Shown here in pieces: positions 9,901 through 18,416 of a stretch of DNA of 64,000 nucleotides. Positions within the stretch are counted from its first letter, which is position 1. Each line of letters opens with the position of its first letter. Below the pieces are notes generated by a model. It searched no databases and was not told the DNA's origin. It saw nothing but the letters and a program-made list of their open reading frames with translations. Both the position numbers and the translations under genes were made by a program. The stretch is from Candidatus Accumulibacter conexus (GTDB taxonomy: Bacteria > Pseudomonadota > Gammaproteobacteria > Burkholderiales > Rhodocyclaceae), in the NCBI GenBank assembly GCA_017592775.1, contig JAGFNJ010000004.1:1-64000 (forward strand), written 5' to 3'.

Positions 9901-12303
9901 GAAGAGGCGGCCGCCGCGCTCGCCCAGGCGGCGCCGGCCGTCGAACTGGCGCCGATCGCCCCGGCCGTGGCCGTGGCCGCGGCGGCGGAAGTGCCGATGG
10001 TACAGGACGAGTTCGACGAACAGCTGCTGCCACTGTTCATCGAGGAGGCCATCGACCTCAACCAGAACATTGCGGTACAGCTGCGCGCCTGGCGCAGCAA
10101 CCCCACCGATTCCGAGCCGGTACGCCGGCTGGCACGCCTGTTCCACAGTCTCAAGGGCAGCGCGCGCATGGCTGGCGCGATGAATCTCGGCAACCTGACG
10201 CATGCGATCGAAACGCGCATGAAGGAAGCGCAGGACGCTGGCGCCGCGCCGATCGAGCTGATCGACGACATCGACAATGCTTTCGACGTGATCATCCAGC
10301 TTGTCGAAAGGCTGCAGCGCGGCGAGACGGCCGATACGCCGCTCGAGATTTCCGATGCGGCAGCGCGCGAACTGGTCGGCGACGCCGCCACCGATGCCGC
10401 TGCAGTCGAGGCCGAGCAGGCGATCGCCGTTCCTCGCCCCGAGGGACAGGAAGCAGAAGCCGAAACTGCCGCGCAGCGGACGAACCTGCGCGTGCGCGCC
10501 GACCTGATCGACCGGCTGGTCAACGAAGCCGGCGAACTGTCGATCGCCCGCTTGCGCATCGAAGGCGAAATGCGAGGGATCAAGGCTTCGCTGCTCGACC
10601 TGACGGAGAACGTGATTCGCCTGCGCCGGCAGTTGCGCGAGATCGAGATTCAGGCCGAGCTGCAGATGCAGTCGCGCACCGCCGTCACCGACGAGCAGCA
10701 CGCCGACTTCGATCCGCTCGAGTTCGACCGCTTCACGCGTTTCCAGGAACTGACCCGGATGATGGCGGAATCTGTGAACGACGTCGCCACCGTGCAGCAG
10801 AACCTGCTGAAGAACCTCGACGACGCGAACGCCGCGATCATCGCCCAGGCTCGTCTGAATCGCGAGGTGCAGCAGGAACTGATGTCGGTGCGCATGGTCC
10901 CGTTCGCCAGCATTGCCGATCGCCTGTACCGCATCGTTCGCCAGGCCAGCAAGGACACCGGCAAGCGGGCGAATCTGGAGATACGCGGCGCGCAGCTCGA
11001 ACTCGACCGCAGCGTCCTCGACAAGATGCTGGCGCCCCTGGAACATGTGTTGCGCAACGCCGTGGCGCATGGCCTGGAGGATGCGCCGGTGCGCCGGGCG
11101 AGGGGCAAGGCTGATATCGGCGAGATCACGCTGACGCTGGTGCAGGAAGGGAACGAGGTCATCCTGTCGATCGCCGATGACGGCACCGGTCTCGACCTCG
11201 AGCGGCTGCGCGAACGCGGCCTCCGCTCCGGCCTGTTGAGCGGCGAGGATGCCGACAACGCGGAGCGGGTGATCGACCTGATCTTTGCTCCCGGCATCTC
11301 GACAGCCTCGCAGGTTTCCCAGCTGGCCGGTCGCGGGATCGGCATGGACGTCCTGAAGAGCGAGGTGACGAGCCTCGGTGGTCGCATCGAGGTCCTTTCC
11401 AGCGCCGGCCAGGGAACCACCTTCCGGCTCTACCTGCCGCTGACGCTGGCCGTCACCAAGGCTCTGCTGGTCCGCTCCGGCGACCGCCAGTACGCCATCC
11501 CGGCGGCCATGATCGAGCAGGCGCTCGACCTCAAGGAAAAGAGCCTGTCACGAATCCGCGATGCCCGCGAGGCGGTCTGGACCGGCAACCGCTACCCGTT
11601 CAGCTACCTGCCGCATCTTCTCGGCGAGCCGCAGGCACTGCCCGAAAAGCATGTGCAGTACTGGGTGCTGCTGTTGCGCAGCGGCAGCAAGCGAGTGGCG
11701 CTGCAGGTCGACGAGTTGCTCGGCAACCAGGAAATCGTCGTCAAGAACATCGGCGCCCAGCTGGCGCGGGTGATTGGCATCGACGGCGCCACCGTCCTCG
11801 GCAACGGACAGGTCGTGCTGATCCTCAACCCGATCGCCCTCGCCAGCCGCGACCGCCTGCCGCCAGCGGTGTCGCCGGTACCGACGGTACGGCAGCCACT
11901 GGCTGGCGATCGCAGCACGGCAACGGTGCCGACGATCATCATCGTTGACGACTCGCTGACCGTGCGCAAGATCACCAGCCGGCTGCTGGCACGCGAGGGC
12001 TACCAGGTGATGACCGCCAAGGACGGCGTCGACGCGCTCGAGCAGATGGTTGCCGTCGTTCCGGACGTGATGCTGGTCGATATCGAGATGCCGCGCATGG
12101 ATGGTTTCGAGCTGACGCGAAACGTTCGCGCCGACAAGCGACTGGGAACCGTGCCGATCATCATGATCACCTCACGCACGGCGGACAAGCACCGGCAGTA
12201 CGCGCTCGAACTCGGTGTCAATCACTATCTCGGCAAACCCTTCCAGGAGGACGAGTTGCTGCGGCTGGTCAGCGGCCACGTCCAGGAACTGCGCCACGCT
12301 TGA
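6940..12303 (+). CDS. chpA: Hybrid chemosensory histidine kinase ChpA/PilL (multi-Hpt CheA)
   Basis: Very large CheA-type kinase of about 1787 residues. Three Hpt domains with phosphorylatable histidines are visible: His723 (HTLKGSGRMVG), His893 (HTLAGIAGTVG) and His1069 (HSLKGSARMAG). The N-terminal 650 residues look like degenerate Hpt modules. The kinase core follows, with dimer helices near 1190-1290, the N box HVLRNAVAHGLED and the G box DDGTGLD. After a CheW-like domain comes a C-terminal receiver with Asp1670-1671 and phospho-acceptor Asp1714 (MLVDIEMPRMDG). ATG at 6940 was chosen; an in-frame TTG at 6931 lies closer to GGAG (6924-6927). The last 35 bases overlap convergent phrB. Confidence 0.92.
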   Translation: MNAPTDFDIGPLTWVKSEIDLALDRAEQALQGFPADSPDAQGDRQQIRFCRTHLHQVQGALTIVGLDGVTQVAEAMEFLLEVLEKQQQPVDAAAVSLVHRSLTALRHYLDDLISGQPNQPLRLLPLYRELQAARGQSRVMASDLFFPDLRVRPPARSTAAQQLERSAFEHRLRQQRAHFQRGLLAWLRAPRERAGVTEMLSAVKRIEAIQEMPSARAFWWVATAFLTALGEGALPPDADARQLCSRIDLQTRRLLEGSSNVAERLMRDALYLVGIARSSHRTVQKVKQAYRLPALIAAEVAPAPVAEDAVRRRLRDAITATEEAWNRFSAGTTQALPVFRANAATLAAVAEEAGQPDFLRLTRAIAEVATFLGQAPARHSEALAMENATAILLAQNAQENLQYLGSSFTHQVDVMAARIRDCIAGTPLPPESELPALDEMSRQAQEKMLVGQVAREITNNLAQIEQVLDGFFRDADKRGDLVQLDAPLRQVIGALTMMRHEGAVGVLRHCTAEVARFSDPAYEPQQADFERLAEQLSLIGFFVDAMQTGTTDFDAFVSRMRASGEPAAVEAEVATVEQEVEQQKREAHALLVALKEQPSDVALRQEVAQNLTALQKDADLVADKELGQQAKHVLSALAAGGDAAPQIDAAMATLKPEVPLAPPPSAETIQLSQATAEEVDAELLGIFLEEADEVLGSIHDNLQLLEQKPHDVEVLTALRRSVHTLKGSGRMVGLKDLGEAAWSVEQVLNLWLRQELEVTAQLLDLLGQAYAAFSAWVEHLKTGLGELPDVRRMCALATAMREGDDAGLAAAGDTVAVTGVAERPGGDAAPTTAAVATGPAVAPERARLSIAPALVGIFRDEAATHLATLQREFSSLEGDLTAPSSHEMYRAAHTLAGIAGTVGLAAIKHLGHALELALVRRNHAADRDSLEAIETVRQAIAELALMLADVAREHEPEPIPGLLAALDSLYPELAVEARAEPPTATAEEEAAAALAQAAPAVELAPIAPAVAVAAAAEVPMVQDEFDEQLLPLFIEEAIDLNQNIAVQLRAWRSNPTDSEPVRRLARLFHSLKGSARMAGAMNLGNLTHAIETRMKEAQDAGAAPIELIDDIDNAFDVIIQLVERLQRGETADTPLEISDAAARELVGDAATDAAAVEAEQAIAVPRPEGQEAEAETAAQRTNLRVRADLIDRLVNEAGELSIARLRIEGEMRGIKASLLDLTENVIRLRRQLREIEIQAELQMQSRTAVTDEQHADFDPLEFDRFTRFQELTRMMAESVNDVATVQQNLLKNLDDANAAIIAQARLNREVQQELMSVRMVPFASIADRLYRIVRQASKDTGKRANLEIRGAQLELDRSVLDKMLAPLEHVLRNAVAHGLEDAPVRRARGKADIGEITLTLVQEGNEVILSIADDGTGLDLERLRERGLRSGLLSGEDADNAERVIDLIFAPGISTASQVSQLAGRGIGMDVLKSEVTSLGGRIEVLSSAGQGTTFRLYLPLTLAVTKALLVRSGDRQYAIPAAMIEQALDLKEKSLSRIRDAREAVWTGNRYPFSYLPHLLGEPQALPEKHVQYWVLLLRSGSKRVALQVDELLGNQEIVVKNIGAQLARVIGIDGATVLGNGQVVLILNPIALASRDRLPPAVSPVPTVRQPLAGDRSTATVPTIIIVDDSLTVRKITSRLLAREGYQVMTAKDGVDALEQMVAVVPDVMLVDIEMPRMDGFELTRNVRADKRLGTVPIIMITSRTADKHRQYALELGVNHYLGKPFQEDELLRLVSGHVQELRHA

Positions 12304-13729
12304 CGACGGCGTAGCGCTGCAGCGTCCGGCGCCTCGCCTCGGCGTGGTCAACCAGCGGCGCCGGCGTCTCGCGACCGACGCGGACGCCGCATGCTGCCTG
12401 CTCGGCGGCGCTCATGCGCCATGGCGCATGGATGAAGCGATCAGGAACGGCCGCCAGTTCGGGTAGATAGCGGCGGATGAACCGGCCGCCGGGATCGAAG
12501 CGCTCGGATTGCGTGACCGGATTGAAGATGCGGAACCAGGGCTGCGCGTCGCAGCCGGTCGAGGCCGCCCACTGCCAGCCGCCATTGTTGGCCGCGAGGT
12601 CGAAATCGTTCAGCTGGCGGGCGAAGTAGGCTTCGCCCAGGCGCCAGTCGATGCCCAGATCCTTCGTCAGGAACGAAGCCACCAGCATGCGCAGCCGGTT
12701 GTGCATGTAGCCAGTGCCGTTGATCTGCCGCATGGCCGCGTCGACCAGCGGATAGCCCGTCCGCCCGGCACACCAGTCGGCGAACGACTGCTCGGCGGCA
12801 GCGCCCTGCTCCCAGGTGATGGCGTCGTACTCCGGCCGGAAGGAACGCTCGACGACATGCGGAAAACGGTCGAGAATCATGAAGTAGAAGTCGCGCCAGA
12901 CGAGTTCGGACAACCAGGTCGCGGCGCCTTCGGCGCCTGGCCGCAAGGCGCCGGCGGCGATCGCCAGCGCCACCAGTTGCCGCACTGAAACCGTGCCGAA
13001 GCGCAGGTGCACCGAGAGATAGGAAACGCCCTTGACCGCGGGAAAGTCGCGCTGCTGCCGGTAGAGGGCCAGGCGACCGGCGAAATCCTGCAGCCGCTGC
13101 CGACCGCCGGACATGCCGGCAGCAATGCCCAGTGCCTGCAGCCCGGATTCGGCAAAGCCGAGGTCGGCCAGCGAAGGCACGCCAAGCGCCAGCGGCGAAG
13201 CCACCAGCCGACCGCCGTGGCCGCTGTGCGGCTGCCAGTCGTCCTCGCTCAGCCGCTTCAGCCAGGCATTCCGGTAGGGGGTGAACACCGTATGGGGCCG
13301 CCCGGCCTGGGTCAGGACCTCTTCGCCGTCGAACAGCGCCTGATCCTTGAACGACTCGAAACCGATGCCGTGCAGACGCAGCGCCATCGCCACTGCGGCG
13401 TCACGTCGCTTGGCCTGCGGCTCGTAATCCCGGTTGGCGAACACCGCCGCCACACCCAGTTCGCGCGCCAGCAGAGGAATCTCGTCGCGCGCCCAGCCGT
13501 GCCGGACAACCAGTCCGCCGCCGCGCGCGCGCAGCGCGTGGTCGAGTTCGAACAACGATTCGCGGATGAACTCGACGCGCCGATCAGCAGTGTGGCGCAG
13601 CGGATCGATGATCTCGCGATCGAAAACGAAGACGCAATGAACCCGCCTCGCGCGTCGCAACGCCTCGCACAGGGCCGCCTGATCGTCATCGCGCAGGTCC
13701 CGCCGAAACCAGACAAGAATCGAGTCCAC
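12269..13729 (-). CDS. phrB: Deoxyribodipyrimidine photo-lyase
   Basis: FAD-dependent DNA repair enzyme that splits cyclobutane pyrimidine dimers with light energy. The 486-residue protein has the N-terminal antenna domain (VWFRRDLRDDDQAAL) and the C-terminal FAD domain with ELVWRDFYFMIL, GRTGYPLVDAAMRQ, GYMHNRLRMLVASFLTKDL and the DFDLAANNGGWQW signature. The start is GTG at 13729. The 3' end runs 35 bases into chpA on the other strand. Its 5' end is 47 bases from the divergent yqgE start, so both promoters share a very short gap. Confidence 0.95.
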   Translation of the reverse strand: MDSILVWFRRDLRDDDQAALCEALRRARRVHCVFVFDREIIDPLRHTADRRVEFIRESLFELDHALRARGGGLVVRHGWARDEIPLLARELGVAAVFANRDYEPQAKRRDAAVAMALRLHGIGFESFKDQALFDGEEVLTQAGRPHTVFTPYRNAWLKRLSEDDWQPHSGHGGRLVASPLALGVPSLADLGFAESGLQALGIAAGMSGGRQRLQDFAGRLALYRQQRDFPAVKGVSYLSVHLRFGTVSVRQLVALAIAAGALRPGAEGAATWLSELVWRDFYFMILDRFPHVVERSFRPEYDAITWEQGAAAEQSFADWCAGRTGYPLVDAAMRQINGTGYMHNRLRMLVASFLTKDLGIDWRLGEAYFARQLNDFDLAANNGGWQWAASTGCDAQPWFRIFNPVTQSERFDPGGRFIRRYLPELAAVPDRFIHAPWRMSAAEQAACGVRVGRETPAPLVDHAEARRRTLQRYAVVKRGAVPGRGR

Positions 13730-13741
13730 CGCCGATTACCT

Positions 13742-13770
13742 TTGTGTCGGCCGCCAGCGCCGATTAGAAT
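13742..13770 (+). promoter_or_regulatory. Candidate sigma-70 promoter for yqgE
   Basis: TTGTGT at 13742-13747 and TAGAAT at 13765-13770 are separated by 17 bases. The -10 matches at 5 of 6 positions and the -35 at 3 of 6. Transcription would start close to 13777, the A of the yqgE ATG, and no Shine-Dalgarno sequence lies between, so the mRNA may be leaderless. Confidence 0.45.
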
Positions 13771-13776
13771 ACCAAC

Positions 13777-14337
13777 ATGCAAATTATCGATCTGACCGAT
13801 CATTTTCTCATTGCCATGCCGGCGATGGTGGACTCGTTTTTCGCCAAGTCGCTCGTTTATGTTGCCGAGCACAACCCCCGCGGCGCCCTCGGGCTGATCG
13901 TCAACCGGCCAATCGACATGAGTCTCGGCAGCCTGCTCGAGCGCATCGACGTGCCGCTGCAGGCAGAGGGAATCGCCAATCTGCCGGTCTTGTTCGGCGG
14001 CCCGGTACAGACCGACCGCGGCTTCGTGCTGCACCGCCCGGTTGGCCAATGGCAGTCCACTCTGGTGGTCAATGAGCACGTCGGTCTGACCAGTTCACGC
14101 GACATCCTGCAGGCGGTCGCCCTGCGCGGCCAGCCGCGCGACCTGATGGTCACGCTCGGCTACGCGGGCTGGTCCGCCGGCCAGATCGAGCACGAACTGG
14201 CACAGAACGCCTGGCTGACGGTACCTGCCGAGTTGCGCATCCTGTTCGAACTGCCCTACGAGGAACGACTGCCGTCGGCACTCGAACTGCTCGGCGTCAG
14301 CCTGACCAATCTCGTCGACGAAGCCGGGCATGCCTGA
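13777..14337 (+). CDS. yqgE: YqgE/AlgH family protein (UPF0301)
   Basis: The 186-residue protein is a full-length member of the AlgH/YqgE family: [20 protein letters not shown], then [13 protein letters not shown], the [14 protein letters not shown] motif, and [20 protein letters not shown]. The molecular function is unknown; AlgH was first linked to alginate regulation in Pseudomonas. Its 3' end overlaps ruvX by 8 bases, and the pair is widely conserved. It heads a run that continues through ruvX, pyrR, pyrB and pyrC' with overlaps or a 3-base gap. Confidence 0.93.
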   Translation: MQIIDLTDHFLIAMPAMVDSFFAKSLVYVAEHNPRGALGLIVNRPIDMSLGSLLERIDVPLQAEGIANLPVLFGGPVQTDRGFVLHRPVGQWQSTLVVNEHVGLTSSRDILQAVALRGQPRDLMVTLGYAGWSAGQIEHELAQNAWLTVPAELRILFELPYEERLPSALELLGVSLTNLVDEAGHA

Positions 14338-14812
14338 AGCGGCTGCGCGACCGCGGGGAACCGTCCTCGCCTTCGATTTTGGCGAGAAGCGCATCGGAGT
14401 TGCGGTCGGCGACTGGCAACTGCAGCAGGCGCATGCGCTGACGACGATCGACGCCGCAGCGAGCGCCGCGCGCTTTGCCGCCATCGCCGCGCTGATCGCC
14501 GAATGGCAGCCGGACAGTCTCGTCGTTGGCCAGCCGCTCGCGCTCGACGGCACGCCGCATGCAATGACTGCGCGCTGCACACGCTTCGCCAACCAGTTGC
14601 GCGGCCGCTTCGGTCTCATCGTCGAGCACGCCGACGAGCGGCTGACGTCGGCGGACGCCGCCGCACAACTGCGCGCAGCCGGGCACGGCGCCCGCCACGC
14701 ACGCCGGCACCTCGATGCCGTCGCCGCCCAACTGATCCTGCAGGGCCACTTCGATGCCGCCGCGGATGGCCACCGCATGCCGCCTGCTGCGACAACCCGG
14801 GAACTCGGATGA
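14330..14812 (+). CDS. ruvX: Putative pre-16S rRNA nuclease / Holliday junction resolvase-like YqgF
   Basis: RNase H-fold protein of 160 residues. The first acidic active-site residue lies in [16 protein letters not shown], the second in [14 protein letters not shown] and the third near [13 protein letters not shown]. YqgF proteins are implicated in processing the 5' end of 16S rRNA and are also annotated as resolvases. The start overlaps yqgE and the stop overlaps the pyrR ATG (ATGA), indicating coupled translation. Confidence 0.92.
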   Translation: MPEAAARPRGTVLAFDFGEKRIGVAVGDWQLQQAHALTTIDAAASAARFAAIAALIAEWQPDSLVVGQPLALDGTPHAMTARCTRFANQLRGRFGLIVEHADERLTSADAAAQLRAAGHGARHARRHLDAVAAQLILQGHFDAAADGHRMPPAATTRELG

Positions 14813-15333
14813 ACGCCCAGAAGACACCCCATGGCGTCGCATTGCCCGATGCCGAAGCACTTTGCGTGCAACTTGCCGACCTGATCCGGCCACACCTGCA
14901 ACCGGAAACGGTCGTCGTCGGCATCCACAGCGGCGGCGCCTGGGTTGCCCAGCGCCTGTACACGCTGCTCGGGCTGGATGCCGAGATCGGTCTGATCGAC
15001 GTTTCCTTCCACCGCGACGACTACCGCGCGCGTGGGCTGCATCCGCGGGTGAAGCCAAGCTCGATTCCTTTCGATGTCGAGGGCCGGAGGCTGATCCTGG
15101 TCGACGACGTCCTGTACACCGGCCGCACGACGCGCGCAGCAATCAACGAGCTTTTCGATTATGGCCGCCCGGCGCGGATTCAGCTTGCCGTCCTGGCCGA
15201 TCGCGGCAGCCGCCAGCTCCCGATCTGCGCCGACTTCTGCCCATGGCGAGTCGATCTCGATCCGTCCTCCGAACTGGTTCTCTCGCTGGATGACAGCGGA
15301 CGACTGCAGTGGAGCCTGGACGAACATGCGTAA
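14809..15333 (+). CDS. pyrR: Bifunctional PyrR (pyrimidine regulator / uracil phosphoribosyltransferase)
   Basis: Type I phosphoribosyltransferase of 174 residues. The PRPP loop [17 protein letters not shown] is intact and [14 protein letters not shown] is the flexible hood. The PyrR family regulates pyr operons in Gram-positive bacteria by RNA binding and has uracil phosphoribosyltransferase activity. In Pseudomonas-type operons PyrR precedes pyrB and influences its expression. Here it overlaps ruvX by 4 bases and pyrB by 8. No obvious attenuator hairpin exists in these overlaps, so RNA-based control from here is not evident. Confidence 0.92.
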   Translation: MNAQKTPHGVALPDAEALCVQLADLIRPHLQPETVVVGIHSGGAWVAQRLYTLLGLDAEIGLIDVSFHRDDYRARGLHPRVKPSSIPFDVEGRRLILVDDVLYTGRTTRAAINELFDYGRPARIQLAVLADRGSRQLPICADFCPWRVDLDPSSELVLSLDDSGRLQWSLDEHA

Positions 15334-16285
15334 TCCCCAACTCAACGCCAACGGTGAGCTGACCCACCTGCTGTCGATCGAGGGTCTGCCACGCGAGGTG
15401 ATCACGCAGATTCTCGACACCGCGTCGAGCTTCCTCAAGGTGTCCCACCGGGACGTCAAGAAGGTTCCCCTGTTGCGCGGCAAGAGCGTCTTCAACGTCT
15501 TCTTCGAGAACTCGACGCGCACGCGCACCACCTTCGAGATCGCTGCCAAGCGCCTTTCGGCAGACGTCATCAATCTCGACGTCACGCGTTCGTCGACCGC
15601 CAAAGGCGAGACCCTGCTCGACACGGTCGACAATCTGGTGGCCATGCACGCCGACATGTTCGTCGTCCGGCATGCAGCCAGCGGCGCGCCGCACCTGATC
15701 GCCGACCACCTCCGCCGCCTCGGGCGCGAGGATGTACATGTCGTCAACGCCGGCGACGGGCGTCATGCCCACCCGACGCAAGGACTTCTCGACATGTACA
15801 CCATCCGCCATTACAAGACCGAATTCGCCAACCTCGTGGTGGCGATCGTCGGCGACATCCTGCACTCGCGCGTGGCGCGCTCGGACATTCACGCCCTGAC
15901 CACGCTCGGCGCCGCCGAAGTGCGCGCGGTCGGCCCGCAGACGCTGCTGCCGACGGCCATCGAGAAGATGGGGGTACGCGTCTGCCACGATCTGTGCAGC
16001 GCCATCCGCGATTGCGATGTGGTGATCATGCTCCGCCTGCAGAACGAGCGCATGAATGGTGCCCTGCTGCCGTCGGCGCGCGAGTACTTCCGCTGCTACG
16101 GGCTGACGCCGGCGGTCCTGGCGCTCGCGCGGCCGGATGCGATCGTGATGCATCCAGGACCGATGAATCGCGGCGTCGAGATCGATTCCGACGTCGCCGA
16201 CGGACCACAGGCAGTGATCCTGCCACAGGTGACCTTCGGCATCGCCGTGCGCATGGCGGTCATGGGCATCCTGGCGGGGAACTGA
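15326..16285 (+). CDS. pyrB: Aspartate carbamoyltransferase catalytic chain
   Basis: Forms N-carbamoyl-aspartate from carbamoyl phosphate and aspartate, the first committed pyrimidine step. The 319-residue protein contains the carbamoyl phosphate motif [29 protein letters not shown] and the C-terminal [11 protein letters not shown]. The 8-base overlap with pyrR and the following pyrC' gene match the Pseudomonas-like arrangement, in which PyrB assembles with an inactive dihydroorotase homologue rather than with PyrI. No pyrI is present. Confidence 0.95.
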   Translation: MRNPQLNANGELTHLLSIEGLPREVITQILDTASSFLKVSHRDVKKVPLLRGKSVFNVFFENSTRTRTTFEIAAKRLSADVINLDVTRSSTAKGETLLDTVDNLVAMHADMFVVRHAASGAPHLIADHLRRLGREDVHVVNAGDGRHAHPTQGLLDMYTIRHYKTEFANLVVAIVGDILHSRVARSDIHALTTLGAAEVRAVGPQTLLPTAIEKMGVRVCHDLCSAIRDCDVVIMLRLQNERMNGALLPSAREYFRCYGLTPAVLALARPDAIVMHPGPMNRGVEIDSDVADGPQAVILPQVTFGIAVRMAVMGILAGN

Positions 16286-16288
16286 GGC

Positions 16289-17545
16289 ATGAACGAGCAA
16301 ACGCTGCAGATCCGCAATGGCCGTCTGGTCGATCCGGCCAACGGGGTCGACGCACGACTCGACGTGTTCGTTGCCGGTGGCCGCGTCGCCGCAATCGGCC
16401 AGCCACCACCAGGCTTCACGGCGCAGCGCGTCATTGACGCCGGCGGCATGATTGTCTGCCCGGGTCTGGTCGATCTCTCGGCACGGCTGGGCGCCATCGA
16501 GCCCGAACTGGCGGCAGCCGTCGCCGGCGGCGTCACCTCGCTCGCCTGCCCGCCCGACAGCAAGCCGCCGCTCGACGAGCCGGGTCTGGTCGAGCGACTG
16601 GTCAGGCGCAGCGACACGGTTGGTTTGGCGCGCGTCTACCCGATCGGTGCCCTGACGCAGCAACTCGCCGGCGAGCGCCTCGCCGAGATGAACGGCCTGG
16701 CACGTGCCGGCTGCATCGCTTTCTCGCAGGCCAAGCGGGCGATCGTCGACACGCAACTCCTGCTGCGCGCGATGCAGTATGCGGCCACCTTCGGCTATGC
16801 CGTTCGCCTGCGGCCGCAGGATGACTTCCTTGCCCGCGACGGCGTCGCGCACGATGGTGAAGTGGCGTCACGGCTTGGCCTGACCGGCATCCCGGTCGTC
16901 GCCGAAAGCATCGCCACGGCGACCGCGCTGCAACTGGCGGCGCACACCGGCGTCCGCCTGCATCTGTCACGCCTCTCGTCGGCGGCAGCGATCGGCCTCG
17001 TGCGAGCGGCCAGGGACGGCGGCATGCCGGTCAGCTGCGACGTCGCGGTGCACCACCTGCACCTGTCCGAGATGGACATCGGCTTCTTCGACAGCAATGC
17101 ACGTTTCGACCCGCCGCTGCGCGCGGCCAGCGACCGCGACGCGCTGCGCAGCGCGGTTGCCGACGGCGTCGCGGCGATCTGTTCCGACCACACCCCGGTC
17201 GATGCCGACGGCAAGCAGCTGCCGTTCGCCGAAGCCCTGCCCGGCGCCTCGGCGCTGGAGTTGCTGCTGCCGTTGACACTGCTCTGGGCGACGCAGTCCC
17301 GGGTACCCCTGCTCTCGGCCCTCGCCCGCATCACTTCCGATCCGGCGGCGATCCTCGGCATCGCAGCGGGTTCTCTTGGCGTCGGCGCGGCGGCCGACCT
17401 CTGCATCTTCGATCCCGACGGGTCCTGGCGCGTCACCCCCGAGGCCTTGCGCAGTCAGGGCAAGCACACGCCCTATCTCGGCTACGAACTCAGCGGCCGC
17501 GTCCACCTGACGCTGGTCGGCGGCCGGGTGGTCTTCGAGGGCTGA
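16289..17545 (+). CDS. pyrC': Dihydroorotase-like protein PyrC' (probably catalytically inactive)
   Basis: The 418-residue protein has the amidohydrolase fold of dihydroorotase. After the usual PGLVDL, however, the zinc-binding HxH is replaced: the sequence reads PGLVDLSARLGAIEPE instead of a DxHxHLREPG-type motif. A late SDHTPVD is retained. Loss of the HxH argues against hydrolase activity and matches the pyrC' products of Pseudomonas, which are needed for assembly of the aspartate carbamoyltransferase complex. It starts 3 bases after pyrB. An active dihydroorotase must be encoded elsewhere if the pathway is complete. Confidence 0.9.
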   Translation: MNEQTLQIRNGRLVDPANGVDARLDVFVAGGRVAAIGQPPPGFTAQRVIDAGGMIVCPGLVDLSARLGAIEPELAAAVAGGVTSLACPPDSKPPLDEPGLVERLVRRSDTVGLARVYPIGALTQQLAGERLAEMNGLARAGCIAFSQAKRAIVDTQLLLRAMQYAATFGYAVRLRPQDDFLARDGVAHDGEVASRLGLTGIPVVAESIATATALQLAAHTGVRLHLSRLSSAAAIGLVRAARDGGMPVSCDVAVHHLHLSEMDIGFFDSNARFDPPLRAASDRDALRSAVADGVAAICSDHTPVDADGKQLPFAEALPGASALELLLPLTLLWATQSRVPLLSALARITSDPAAILGIAAGSLGVGAAADLCIFDPDGSWRVTPEALRSQGKHTPYLGYELSGRVHLTLVGGRVVFEG

Positions 17546-17579
17546 AGCGGCCGGCCACTCGCCCACAGAGCCTGCGGTG

Positions 17580-17870
17580 TCACTCGCCGAGCAGGCGCAG
17601 CACCGCGTCGGCTGGCGGGTCGCTGACCAGCAACAGCTTGCGCCGCGACTTCTGACCACTGCGGATCGCCACCGCCGCCCGCGGCACGTCGAGCCGTTGC
17701 GCGACGAACTCGACCAGGGCCGCATTCGCACGGCCATCGACGGCCGCGGCGGCGAGACGAATCTTCAGTGCATCGCCGTGCTCGCCGGCCACCTCGCTGC
17801 GTTTCGCCCCCGGCTGGACATGCACCGTCAGGCTCAGTGTCCCCGCAGCCTGCAGCGCCCAATGGCTCAC
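17580..17870 (-). CDS. yggU: DUF167 / YggU family protein
   Basis: Small 96-residue protein of the DUF167 family, function unknown. The conserved VHVQPGAKRSEVAGEH near the N-terminus, the AVDGRANAALVEFVA helix and the SGQKSRRKLLLV strand are all present. It begins 3 bases after the yggT stop. The order yggS-proC-yggT-yggU is a common proteobacterial cluster, and this gene ends it, convergent with pyrC'. Confidence 0.9.
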   Translation of the reverse strand: MSHWALQAAGTLSLTVHVQPGAKRSEVAGEHGDALKIRLAAAAVDGRANAALVEFVAQRLDVPRAAVAIRSGQKSRRKLLLVSDPPADAVLRLLGE

Positions 17871-17873
17871 GGC

Positions 17874-18416
17874 TTACAGGAACATCAGCAGCAACTGCGC
17901 GAAGACGATGGCGATCAGCGGTGACAGGTCGATGCCGGCAATGGTCGGCAGCAGCCGCTGAATCGGGCGCAGGACCGGCCTGGTCAGTTGCGATACCGGC
18001 TGCCCGATGGGGGAATACGGGCTGACCCAGGAGAGCACGGCCTGCAGCAGCAGCGCAGCGATCAGCAGGTAGATGGCCAGACGCAACGTGGCGAGAAGAC
18101 CATACCAGAAGGCGAGCGGCAGCCACACCCCGGCGGCAGCGCCGTCAATGCCCCCACGCACGAGGAGCACCGCCAATGCGAAAACGACCTGCAACAGGTA
18201 TGCCGGCAACAGGCTTGCCAGGTCGAGTCCGTAGAACCCGGGCAGGGCCCTGCGCAGCGGCCTGACGAGCCAGTTGCTCAGCTCGACGACGAAGGTGCCG
18301 AGCTGATTGTTGAAGGACACCCGGCAAGCCTGCATGAAGAACCGCAGCAGCAGCGCGACGGTCAGGAAGGACAGCAGCGCATCGAGCAGGAAGAGGCCGG
18401 CCGCGGCGATCATCAC
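17874..18416 (-). CDS. yggT: YggT family integral membrane protein
   Basis: Inner-membrane protein of 180 residues made of two repeated YggT units. Each has a hydrophobic helix followed by a P-x-x-P-I/L loop: one around LVRPLRRALPGFYGLDLASLLPAYLLQ in the first half, the other around RPVLRPIQRLLPTIAGIDLSPLI. Family members have been linked to osmotic or potassium stress and to membrane organisation; the role here is unknown. It overlaps proC by 4 bases. Confidence 0.9.
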   Translation of the reverse strand: MMIAAAGLFLLDALLSFLTVALLLRFFMQACRVSFNNQLGTFVVELSNWLVRPLRRALPGFYGLDLASLLPAYLLQVVFALAVLLVRGGIDGAAAGVWLPLAFWYGLLATLRLAIYLLIAALLLQAVLSWVSPYSPIGQPVSQLTRPVLRPIQRLLPTIAGIDLSPLIAIVFAQLLLMFL

